From assembly GCA_038277395.1 (NCBI GenBank), contig CM076189.1:113071267-113135266 (forward strand): a stretch of DNA of 64,000 nt. Direction: 5' to 3'. Shown piece after piece: positions 56,001 through 64,000 of the stretch; position 1 is the first letter of the stretch; each line of letters begins with the position of its first letter. Source of the DNA: Dryocosmus kuriphilus. Lineage: Eukaryota > Arthropoda > Insecta > Hymenoptera > Cynipidae. The notes beneath the pieces are model-generated. The model searched no databases. It had not been told where the DNA came from and was given only the letters and a program-made list of their open reading frames with translations. A program made the position numbers and the translations under genes.

Positions 56001-56690
56001 TTGTAGTTCTTACTAGTCTCTTGATGTCCTTTGAAGTTTTATAAAGTCTCTAGAAGCCTTGTGAAGTGTTTTGATGTCACTTGAAATCTATTTATGTCTT
56101 TAAAGTATTCTGAAGTATTTTAAAGTTTTGTTTTGTCCTTTAAAGTATTCGAAGTCTTCTTAAGAGCTGTGAAAGCTCGTGAAGTATTTTAAAGTTAACT
56201 ACAATTTTTAAAGTTATTTTGAAGTCTTGTGAAGTGTTTTGCTGTATTCTGGAGTCTTATGAAATCTCAGAAAGTCAATTGTATTCCTTTGAATTCTTTT
56301 GAACTCCATTCTTCTCTGAAGTCTTTGAAGTTTTTGGTATTCTGGCGAAGTATTTTAAAGTCTTTTGAAGAGTTTTGAAGTTCCTTGAAGTCTTTCAAGT
56401 CTTTTGAAATCTTGGGAAGTTTCATGAAGCATTTTAATGACTCATGAAATCTTATAAAGGCTTTAAAAATATTTTGAAGGCATGCCAGGTATTCTGAAGT
56501 TTTTTGAAGTCTGAAGTCTTTGAAGGATTTTGAAGTCCTTTGATGTCATTAAATTCTTTTGAAGTCTTTTGAACTGTTCTGAATGATGTTGAAGTTTTTG
56601 AAAGATTTTATGCCTGTTGAAGTCTGTGAAGTCTTTGAAGTCTGTGAACTTATTTGAAGTCTTTTCTAGTCTTTTGAAATTTCTAGTAAG
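53040..56690. repeat. Type A array with ~1.16-1.23 kb higher-order repeat
   Basis: The largest continuous GAAGTCTTT array in the window. A CAATT(G/C)(T/A)ATT...CTTTTGAACTCCATT landmark occurs near 53,890, 55,052 and 56,277, and a CGTGCATAGACTTTTGAAG landmark near 53,470, 54,643 and 55,895, giving a period of about 1.16-1.25 kb. It has no significant coding frames. Confidence 0.88.
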
Positions 56691-57420
56691 TAAATGAAAA
56701 TGACAATAAAAATAAAATGAAATGTGAATGAAACTCCAAATGAAAAGATATGAAAATAACCTTAAAATTTAGTAAAATTGAATGGATACAAGAATAAAAG
56801 TGAATAAAAATGGAAGTGATACTAAACGTGAAAGCAAAATGAAAAGGATACTGAAAATGAAATCAGATGAAAATGACAATGAAAATAAGACAAAACTAAA
56901 ATCACATTAAATATTAAATGAAATTGGCAACAGAAAGGAAAAGAAGAGGAAATTACACTAAAAATAAAAGGAAATAAAAATAGTGACGAAAATGACAACG
57001 AAAGTGGAATAAAAGTGTAAATAAAAATAAAATAAAATGGGAATGAGAGCAAAGATGTAATAAAATGAAAATGACATGAAAAATAACATGAAATGAACAT
57101 TGCAATAAAAATAAGATCAAATAATAATGATACAAAAGAGGAATTGAAGTTAAGACGAGATTGATAATCACAATAAAGGCAAGAAAAAGATGACTATAAA
57201 AATAAAATCAAATGATAATGAGCCTAAGAATGAAGTAAAATAAAAATGAAAATAAGATGAAATTAAAATTACGATAAATATATAATGAAATGAATATGAC
57301 AACAAAAATGAAACAAAATATAATTTACACCAAAAATGTGTCTGGATACGAATCAAGACAAGATGAAACTAAAAGTAACATGAAATAAAGAAGTCACCGA
57401 AATTCAAATGAAATGAAAAT
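56691..57420. repeat. AAAATGAAAATGACAAT-type AT-rich tract
   Basis: About 730 bp of purine-rich imperfect repeats of AAAATGAAAATGACAATAAAAATA on the plus strand. Overlapping minus-strand frames rich in F, H and S are artefacts of this. Confidence 0.8.
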
Positions 57421-57511
57421 GATATCTCACAAATATTCAGAAATCACTAAAAATATTTTTGCATATCTGAGCTGAACTATTAATTTGAAACTCCCCAGCA
57501 TATTTACTTAC

Positions 57512-57613
57512 GGATAATGTCGGGTTCAGGCTTTAATGCTCGACCATATCTGTCCATTGAAATATTCAGATCCCTATTTCCAGATCCAGAACCAGAAGCA
57601 GGTTCTGCCAAAC
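57512..57613 (-). CDS. Gene C, small exon (102 nt), diverged duplicate of the EAR exon
   Basis: A phase 1-1 exon: acceptor TTTTGATCAAATTAG, donor GTAAGTAAATA. It encodes LAEPASGSGSGNRDLNISMD then RYGRALKPEPDII. The middle RDLNISMD aligns with DLNLRLGI of the other small exons but the second and third leucines are replaced by I and M, so the LxLxL form is lost and only DLN remains. It is preceded by a Ser/Gly-rich stretch. The intron flank to its right (57,614-57,660) is homologous to those at 58,262 and 16,693. Confidence 0.7.
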
Positions 57614-58177
57614 CTAATTTGATCAAAAAAGGCATTATATATTTTAAATGGTAACGGTAAGTTTAATGGGTTATAAATGTAAAGTAACTTATGAAATTTA
57701 CGAAATGTTACATTAAAGATCCGGCTGGATCTAGGCTGACCTCAACTCAGAACCAGAACCAGATAATCTGGGATATCTCACGAGCATTTTGTGTCCAAAA
57801 AGAAAAAAAACCTTACTGCTCATTTTGAGAAAAAACTGAATTTTTTTTTGTAAAATCAACATATTTTTAGCAAAAGTGGTTAAAAGTGCAATTTTATTGT
57901 CTCAAACCGTTCAGCTTAAAATCCAAAATTTTCCCTTAATGGCATTATATTTTACAAGAAATGAAACCCTTAAATATTTTTGCAAATGATGAGAAACTAA
58001 AATAAAAAGTATAAATAGAATGACAAGTGTGTAAAGTTATCGGATTTGTCGGCCGGAAATATGCCCTCAATGATTAATTTCCCAAAAAATAGGATATTTT
58101 GTTTCAAAAACTTTATTCGCAAAAAATCAACTTCTGAGATCGAGACTATAAAATCCCTTACGAACAAGTTTACTTAC
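57614..58177 (-). other. Gene C intron between the two small exons (564 bp)
   Basis: Begins with a GTAAGTAAACTT donor and ends with CAAATTAG. It holds no array. A CCAGAACCAGAACCAG segment at about 57,750 resembles the exon at 57,512 but has no coding frame with splice sites. Confidence 0.6.
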
Positions 58178-58261
58178 GAGCATGTTCGGGTTCGGCCCGT
58201 CTTGATACATCATTAATGCCCAATCTAAGATTTAGATCGATTGGTCCAGATCCCTTAGCAC
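58178..58261 (-). CDS. Gene C, EAR-motif exon (84 nt)
   Basis: Acceptor TTTTTTACCAAATTAG, donor GTAAGTAAACTT, phase 1-1, exactly the length of gene A exon 2. It encodes AKGSGPIDLNLRLGINDVSR then RAEPEHA. The last base plus GT from the 57,512 exon gives Arg. The DLNLRLGI core is identical to gene A, while the residues on both sides differ. That is the pattern expected when the motif itself is the selected part. The signal-peptide exon that should precede it is not seen before 64,000 and is presumably beyond the edge. Confidence 0.78.
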
Positions 58262-58380
58262 CTAATTTGGTAAAAAAGGACGTTATTTACTTTAAAAGGT
58301 AACAATGACGTTAATGGGCTACAGTAATTTTTATTTGGAATCGCCTGTTTTGGTTGAAGCCAGTCGAGACTTTGAAATTC
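58262..58380. repeat. Acceptor-side flank shared by the small exons
   Basis: CTAATTTGGTAAAAAAGGACGTTATTTACTTTAAAAGG... then TTTGGAATCGCC...TTGGTTGAAG(C)CAGTCGAGA matches 16,693-16,810 and, for its first part, 57,614-57,690. Confidence 0.75.
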
Positions 58381-59637
58381 ATTGGGCGCCTCTAAAATCC
58401 TTTAAACGTCCTTAAAGCCTCTTAAATCCCTTAAACACTTAAAATTCCTTCATTCCTTTAGAATTTATGAGGCTGTGAATTCTGACTTGATTTTCGGAGA
58501 TACTGCTTTAAGTTCGTTACAATATTGAATATTTATTATCCTTTCAAATCGCCACAACCCATTAAAGACCCTGAAAACCCATAAAATCCTTTAAAACTTT
58601 CAAACCCTCAAAATATTTAAAATTCCGAAATCCATTACATCATTCAAAACTATTGAAATCCTTAAAGACCCATCAAACTCTTAAACGTCTGAAACAAAAA
58701 GGCTCCTTCAAATCCTTCTAAATACCTAACATACTTCAAAACTCCTAAAATTATAAAACCATTCAAATCCCTTAAACCCATTAAAATCCGCAAAATACAC
58801 TAATTACTCGAAACCTTTAAAACACTTCAAATTCTTTAAAAACTCTTCACATACCTCAAATAATTTAAACCCTTGAAAGTTTCTTGAAACACTTTAAATC
58901 TCCTAAAACCCTTAAAATACCGTAAAACCCTAAAAGTATTCAAATCCCTTCAATACTTTAAACTCCTTGAAGCCCCAAAAATAAATTAAACACTTGAAAT
59001 CCTTTAAAACCCCTAAGACTCATTAAAATATTTTTAAATCCTTTAAATCCTTGAAAATTACTTTAAAAGCTTCAATTATTTTGAAAGATTTATAATCTTT
59101 TAAAATACCTTAACGCCCTTAAATACCTTGAAGTAAATTAAAACGCCTTAAAATCTCTTAAAATTCTTAGAATACATTAAACCCAGAAAATCCCGTAATT
59201 TCCTGGAAGTCTTTGAGTCTGTGAATGCTGGTTTCATTTTGAAAGCTAATGCTCTCAATATGTTTAAATATTTAATACCCTCATATTCCTTAAAACCCCT
59301 AAAATCATTAAAATTCTTTAAAACCCTTCAAGCGCCTGAAGGCAATAGACACCCCAAAATTCCTTAAAATTCATTAAAATTCCTTATAATCATTGAGATA
59401 CCTTAATTCTCTTTAAATAATTTAAACTTCATTAAACCCCCTTGAAATTTCTAAACACCCTTAAAATCCCTTAAACAGCTTTAAAATTCCTCAAGCATAC
59501 ATAAAATCCCTTAACACACTTAAAAGTCCTTACAATCTCTCCAAAACATTAAAATGGTCTAAAATAACTTAAATTCCTTAAAAAATTAGAACACTGAAAA
59601 TCCTAATAACCCCTAAACGTCTTAAAACCCTTTTATT
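58381..59637. repeat. Type B array (left part), gene C upstream intron
   Basis: CCCTTAAAAT-type units. The TACTGCTTTAAGTTCGTTACAAT landmark lies at 58,498, about the same distance from the exon as the 16,937 landmark in gene A. Confidence 0.85.
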
Positions 59638-59725
59638 ATTATTATGCTGTAGCTTTGCGAAATCGGAAGTTCATTGCCTCAGCTACCCAGAAGCGCCACG
59701 CATCTCTATCCTGTGCATCTTCCAT

Positions 59726-61430
59726 TCAGTTTAAATAAACATGTCCTATCTCTTTTAGATCATCCCTTATGTTTCTCTCCCATCTGTTTCTCGGTCTGCC
59801 TAGAGATATTTTACTAATCGGTTTCCCTGTCAAAACTTGCCCCACTGTTCTTTCGTTGCCCACTCTTGCAGCATGTCCCGCCCAGCTTAATTTGCGCGCT
59901 CTCATTACTCTATTACTATTTACGGACCCGTAGAGAGCACGCAGCTCCTCATTATTCAGTTTCCTGCATTCACCAGTCACTTCATCCCTTTTGGAACCAT
60001 AGATTCTTGTAACTGCTTTCGTTTCGAATACCTTAAAGCTGTTCTCCTCTCCTCTCGTCAGCACCCACGTTTCGCACACGTACATGACCACCGGCATTAT
60101 TATCGTTTTGTAAACACTTACTTTGATGTTTCTAGATAATGATTGCGATTTTAGTAATGTATTTCTTGCATAGCAACACCCATGGCCAGCGTACAGCCGC
60201 CTGCTGATTTCCGTTTTAATGTTATTGTCGCTAGTTATAATAGTCCCAGAGTATTTAAACTCATCAACTCTTTCAAATTGCATATTTCCGGCCATTAGAT
60301 CCCCCTCTTCATTGCTTTGTCCTGATCTGTCGACGATCAAATATTTTGTCTTCGATTCACTAACTTCTAAACCTATTCCCTTGGCTTTTGAGATCAAGAT
60401 TTCCGGATTTTTAGCTGCCATCTCTCTATCATCCCCGAGTAAGTCGAGATCATCTGCATATCCCAGAATTTGTTTTATCCCATTGAGGCTAGCACCGAAC
60501 GGATTCGCTTGTACTTCTCTGCCAACGTATTCTAAAACTAAGTTGAAAAAAGAATGCACGAAAGCGTATCGCCCTGTTTCAGGCCATCGCGGATCAAAAA
60601 CTCTTCAGATAAACTTCCGTTTTTGCGTGTCGCGTATCCTACCCCTACTGCCGCTTAAGCAAACTGCGATAAGTCTAACCAATTTCCTTGGTACACCCAG
60701 GAAATCCAGCATACAGTACATTCGTGCGCGTATAATAGAGTCGTAAGCTTTTTTGAAGTCGACAAATAGCTGATGTATTGCTTCATTAAATTCCCATTTC
60801 TTTTCTAACAGTTGTTTAATTGTAAACGTTTGATCGCTTGTACACCGGTTTCGGCGGAATCCACACAGGTAATCTCCAATGATTTCGTCAGCAAAAAGCG
60901 TTAGTCTACTTAAGATTTCATTGGTCAGTACCTTATAGCACGAAGGTACAAGTGAAATTTCCCGATAATAGTTACAGTTCGCTTTATCGCCTTTTTTAAA
61001 AATGGGTATAATGATAGAGGTATTCCATTCCTCTGGCATGCGTTCTGTTTTTCCAGATTGCGCGTAATAATTTACAAATTTGTCTTGTGAAGCGAGGGAC
61101 CCCATTTTTTATCAGTTCTGACGGTAAGTCGGCAATGCCCGCGGCTCTGTTATTTTTGAACTTCCTTATGGCCACTTCTATTTCTTTATCAGTTGACTTA
61201 TCAATTAGTATATCAGCAGTATGGATTTCACCGAGATTAACTTCAACGGGGGCTTCTCGTACGTTCAATAGCTTATCAAAGTAGTTTTTCCATAAACTTA
61301 GTCTTTCTGTTCCATTAGCTACTATATTGCCATTTTCATCCTTCATTACTTCCGTTCTATTTTGAAAGCCTTTTCTTATAAAACTGATTCCCCTGTACAT
61401 CTCACGCGGGTTATTTTGCTTATTATGCAT
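59726..61430 (-). pseudogene. RTE-like ORF2 reverse transcriptase and C-terminal region, frameshifted
   Basis: Frames in order: 61,430-60,996 (SLWKNYFDKLLNVREAP, AIRKFKNNRAAGIADLPSEL); 61,105-60,605 (PEEWNTSIIIPIFKKGDKAN, YYREISLVPSCYKVLTNEIL, CGFRRNRCTSDQTFTIKQLL, LFVDFKKAYDSIIRARMY); and 60,559-59,726 (LGYADDLDLLGDDREMA, VDEFKYSGTIITSDNNIKTE, YVCETWVLTRGEENSFKVFE, LGRPRNRWERNIRDDLKEIG). The catalytic YADD is intact, but the domain is split by shifts at about 61,000-61,100 and 60,560-60,605. Confidence 0.85.
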
Positions 61431-61479
61431 GTCTATTGCTAGTATTATATTCTTCTCCTACTCCCTTTTCTTGGATCAG

Positions 61480-62610
61480 TAAAACCTATTTGTACTTTTA
61501 CTAATCTCGAGATACTTCTTATGTGTTTGATCGCACTTATTTTGTAAACTAATTTCTTTGGCCTTTGTTCGATTTTCAAACCATAGCTTGCACTCTTCGT
61601 CGAACCACGGTTTGCTTTTGTTTACTTTCTTTAAACCTATAGCACTTTTCGCGGCTGTCTTTATCGCCTCTTTCATATTGCCCCACAGGGTTTCCGGATC
61701 CTCCTCACAATTATCCCTATCGTCTCCCTGTTTTTGAAGAGCGTCGAAACTATTAGAAATCTTTACTTGGTAATTCAATATTTCTGTTGCCAATTTAAGC
61801 TTATCTATATTGAAACGTACTGCTGGCTCTGGAGGGGTAGTTTTCCTAGTTATCGCTCGTCTAGATCTTAGTTTCACTATCACGAGAAAGTGGACTGAAC
61901 TTAAGTCCGCACCCCTGTACGATCTCACATCGAGAATGTTTGTATGAAGTCTTCTGTCAATTAAAACGTGATCAATCTGATTGTGAGTGATACCATCTGG
62001 TGAAGTCAAGGTGGCCTTATGTATATTTTTATGCTTGAAATATGTGCTTTTTAACAACGAGGTTCTTTGAAGCTGCAAAGTTTATTACTCTAGTCCCATT
62101 ATCATTACTGACGCCACGCAAGCTTTCTGACCCTATTGTAGGCCTATAAATCGGTTCTTTTCCAATTTTCGCGTTGAGGTCTCCCAATACTATTTTTGCG
62201 TCAAACTTCGAGAACTTGTCAAAAACTTGTCAGATTATTTCGTAAAAAGGATCTTTAGTATTTTCGTCTTGGTCCTCAGTAGGGCAGTCCACGTTAAATA
62301 GCACCTGTTTGCAGAAATTACACTTTAGTACAATATATGATAACCGGTCGTTAATGAATTTCATATCGATAACCGCTTGCGAAATTCGTTTATTAATAAG
62401 AAATCCGGTCCCCAGTTTTCGCCCTTTAGCTCCCCCATAATGAAAAGTGTAGTTCTCCTTGGAGATTAATGCGTACTCGCCAGGCCAACAGGTTTCTTGA
62501 AGTGCTATTATATCAATATTGTATCTCTTTGCTATCTCAATGAATTCGCTAAAATCCGCCAGTTGTTTGTTTTTGGAAGTTAGCCATGATAGTTTTAAGA
62601 AATTCCGCAC
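61480..62610 (-). pseudogene. RTE-like ORF2 endonuclease domain, frameshifted
   Basis: RYNIDIIALQETCWPGEYAL then GYGGAKGRKLGTGFLINKRI-like and INDRLSYIVLKCNF (62,610-62,230). Across a stop and shift it continues with a VLGDLNAKIG-like region near 62,160-62,200, then the frame 62,078-61,476: HKATLTSPDGITHNQIDHVL, IDRRLHTNILDVRSYRGADL, SSVHFLVIVKLRSRRA. LQETCW and the IDHVL...HFLVIVKLR end are the family hallmarks. The catalytic SDH is SVH here, a likely inactivating change. Confidence 0.8.
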
Positions 62611-63180
62611 GTTAGGGATCCTGTTCCGATCGCAGGTGAGTCTGCCGTCCCAGGAGTTATAACCCCCATACCTCCCTAGGTCTAAGTATGGGAGATTTCC
62701 GACTTTGACAAGGACCGTGTCAACTTGTCGTCAGACAGATTACTGCTTCATCCTCGTATCCTAACTTCCCCCTCCAAGGCAGTGCGCCACACTGGCATCA
62801 ATGCCACGTTGACCATACAGGCAGATCATTCCACACACCCTTGCAAGCAGTGTCATCGCTGTGGTGTCCAATGGGACAGCAGGATTTTCCCCTTACAAGA
62901 TTTTTAGTTTTGGTTCGAGTAGTGTTTCTAGGTAGATGCACGCTGAGCCTCGGCTTGGTAGAACCCACCTATTGCGTATGGACGTAAAAGGGTAAATCCC
63001 CCCAAACCATGGCCATCGCGTACCTATTTTTTACCAATGTGGGCTCACAACACCCACGACTGGTTCCTATCGGCTGTCCGCGACTGCTTATTCTTGTATT
63101 CACAGTTAACCTCAGAAGGTGTTCATCCTCAGGGGCCGTTCCTCTATCCGCAACCTGAGGAAGCGCTGCGCAGTGGTGAA
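62611..63180 (-). promoter_or_regulatory. RTE-like LINE 5' UTR
   Basis: Non-coding 570 bp upstream of ORF2 on the minus strand. Its first 130 bp contain TCAGGTTGCGGATAGAGG and AATAAGCAGTCGCGGACA, which also occur in the same order at the 5' end of the unrelated R1-like element (6,728-6,810). Promoter activity is expected for a LINE 5' UTR but is not shown. Confidence 0.5.
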
Positions 63181-64000
63181 TAACCCTTTAAACCCTTTAA
63201 AAACCCTTTAAACTCTTTAAAATACTTTGCGCCCCCGAAAAATCTTCAAAATATGTACCTCCTATAAGACAGTTAAAAGTTTTATGGACCTTAAAACACT
63301 TTAAACCCATAAGGTCCCTGAAGCTCTTGAAACCCCTAAAACCCTTTTAAACCACTAAAGTTCTATAGATAACTTAAACTCTCTTAAGTCCTTTATATTC
63401 CATAACTTTCCTTAAAACTCCTAAATCTCTTGAAACCCTTGAAATCCATTAAACACCGTTAAAGTCGCCAATACTTTTGGAATTATAAAAATGATGAAAA
63501 TTGTTAATTCTGGAAAATAAGTACCATAAGGTACCCTAAAACATTCAAAATACCCTAAAACTCTATAACATCCTTCTAAATACCTAAAATCCGTTAAAAG
63601 CATTAAAATCTTAAGACCAGTCAAATACCTTCAGTCCCTTAAACCCCTTAAGTGCCATAAAATGCATTAAATACTTAAAGCTCTTTAAAGCACTTAGATC
63701 TCTTTAAAATGTGTTAAAATACTTTAAATCCCTAAAAATTTCTTAAAACCTTTCAAATCTCTTAAAACGCATAGAATTCATTAAAATTACCCAAATAATT
63801 TGAAATTAGATAATTCCTTAAACTTTTATAACCCATAAAATTCTTAAAAATCCCTATATTCTTCAAGGATTTTACACATCTGAAAACAATCAAAATCTCT
63901 TAAAATCCTCTAAAACCCTTAAAACATTAAAAACCTCTTGAATACTTTAAATCCCTTGAAACAGTAAAAATAATAAAAATATTCAAATTTCTCCTAGCCC
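63181..64000. repeat. Type B array (right part), continues beyond the window
   Basis: CCTTTAAA and CCCTTAAAA units resume directly after the LINE. An AATTATAAAAATGATGAAAATTGTTAATTC segment at 63,480 matches the AT-rich island of the gene A array (18,728 and 19,735). This supports the view that this is gene C intron 1 and that its first exon lies further right. Confidence 0.82.

Larger units (their letters stand above)
52963..57511 (-). other. Gene C intron before the terminal exon (about 4.55 kb)
   Basis: Donor GTAAGTAAATA (complement of 57,501-57,511), acceptor TTATAACATTAG. Filled by the type A array and an AAAATGA-rich tract. It is the equivalent of gene A intron 2 without transposons. 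Confidence 0.65.
59638..63180 (-). mobile_element. RTE-like LINE (3.5 kb) inserted in the type B array
   Basis: Read on the minus strand from a 5' UTR (63,180-62,610) to a 3' end with a short (TAA)n tail before AAAAGGG at 59,640. The array continues on both sides, with AACCCTTT at each junction as a possible target duplication. ORF2 has an apurinic endonuclease and an RT of the kind usually annotated as craniofacial development protein 2-like in arthropods. It carries several frame breaks. Confidence 0.82.

Noticed and set aside
56822..57356. Hydrophobic His/Phe-rich minus-strand ORFs that look like membrane proteins
   Set aside because: Direct product of an AAAATGA-type low-complexity tract.
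57716..57790. Additional small exon with a CCAGAACCAGAACCAG stretch like the 57,512 exon
   Set aside because: No acceptor and no frame linking to the neighbours; probably a duplicated scrap.
60219..60746. 175-codon plus-strand ORF
   Set aside because: Antisense to the RTE-like reverse transcriptase, which has clear motifs.

Overview
The window is about 64 kb of AT-rich, repeat-dominated animal DNA. There are no operons, no RNA genes that I can support, and no conventional dense gene content. The transposon repertoire (BEL/Pao, R1-like and RTE-like LINEs, a purine-rich LINE of a kind I associate with ant and wasp genomes, two Tc1/mariner types, Penelope-like elements, MITEs) together with an animal H2B pseudogene points to an insect, most likely a hymenopteran. 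Almost every transposon copy is broken.

The non-transposon content is what appears to be a tandem family of small spliced genes, all on the minus strand. Copy A can be read from a signal-peptide exon (20,745-20,802), through an 84-nt exon (16,609-16,692), to a 503-nt terminal exon (4,636-5,138). The predicted protein is about 214 aa and secreted. Copy C, whose first exon should lie beyond the right edge, has an 84-nt exon (58,178-58,261), a 102-nt exon (57,512-57,613) and a terminal exon (52,544-52,962). All internal junctions are phase 1, so the exons are interchangeable. The terminal exons are clear paralogues. A third copy, B, is implied by matching flanks at 24,000-24,485 and 27,565-28,137, but its terminal exon is missing.

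The 84-nt exons encode DLNLRLG, and copy A ends in LQLRLG. These match the plant LxLxL/DLN-type EAR repressor motif (compare Aux/IAA domain I and the SUPERMAN C-terminus). A signal peptide plus plant EAR motifs in an insect protein suggests an effector family delivered into plant tissue, for example by a gall inducer. That functional reading is inference; the exons, splice sites and motifs are seen directly.

The introns and flanks of these genes are built from two degenerate arrays of about 10 bp, TTTTGAAGTC-type (type A) and CCCTTAAAAT-type (type B). Both carry higher-order repeats of about 1.0-1.2 kb.

Layout: 1-2,640 unassigned DNA with small tandem repeats; 2,655-3,400 LINE 3' end; 3,405-4,440 type A array; 4,636-20,802 gene A, whose second intron holds a Pao element, an ORF1-only R1-like LINE and a 5.3 kb inverted-repeat transposon; 21,830-24,480 type A array; 24,487-27,556 LINE; 27,565-32,018 duplicated segment with an internally deleted Pao; 32,020-52,340 nested transposons (unknown element, DD41D mariner, composite repeat, DD34D mariner, Penelope, H2B pseudogene, 5.1 kb LINE with perfect target duplication, MITE, second Penelope); 52,544-58,261 gene C; 58,380-64,000 type B array split by an RTE-like LINE.
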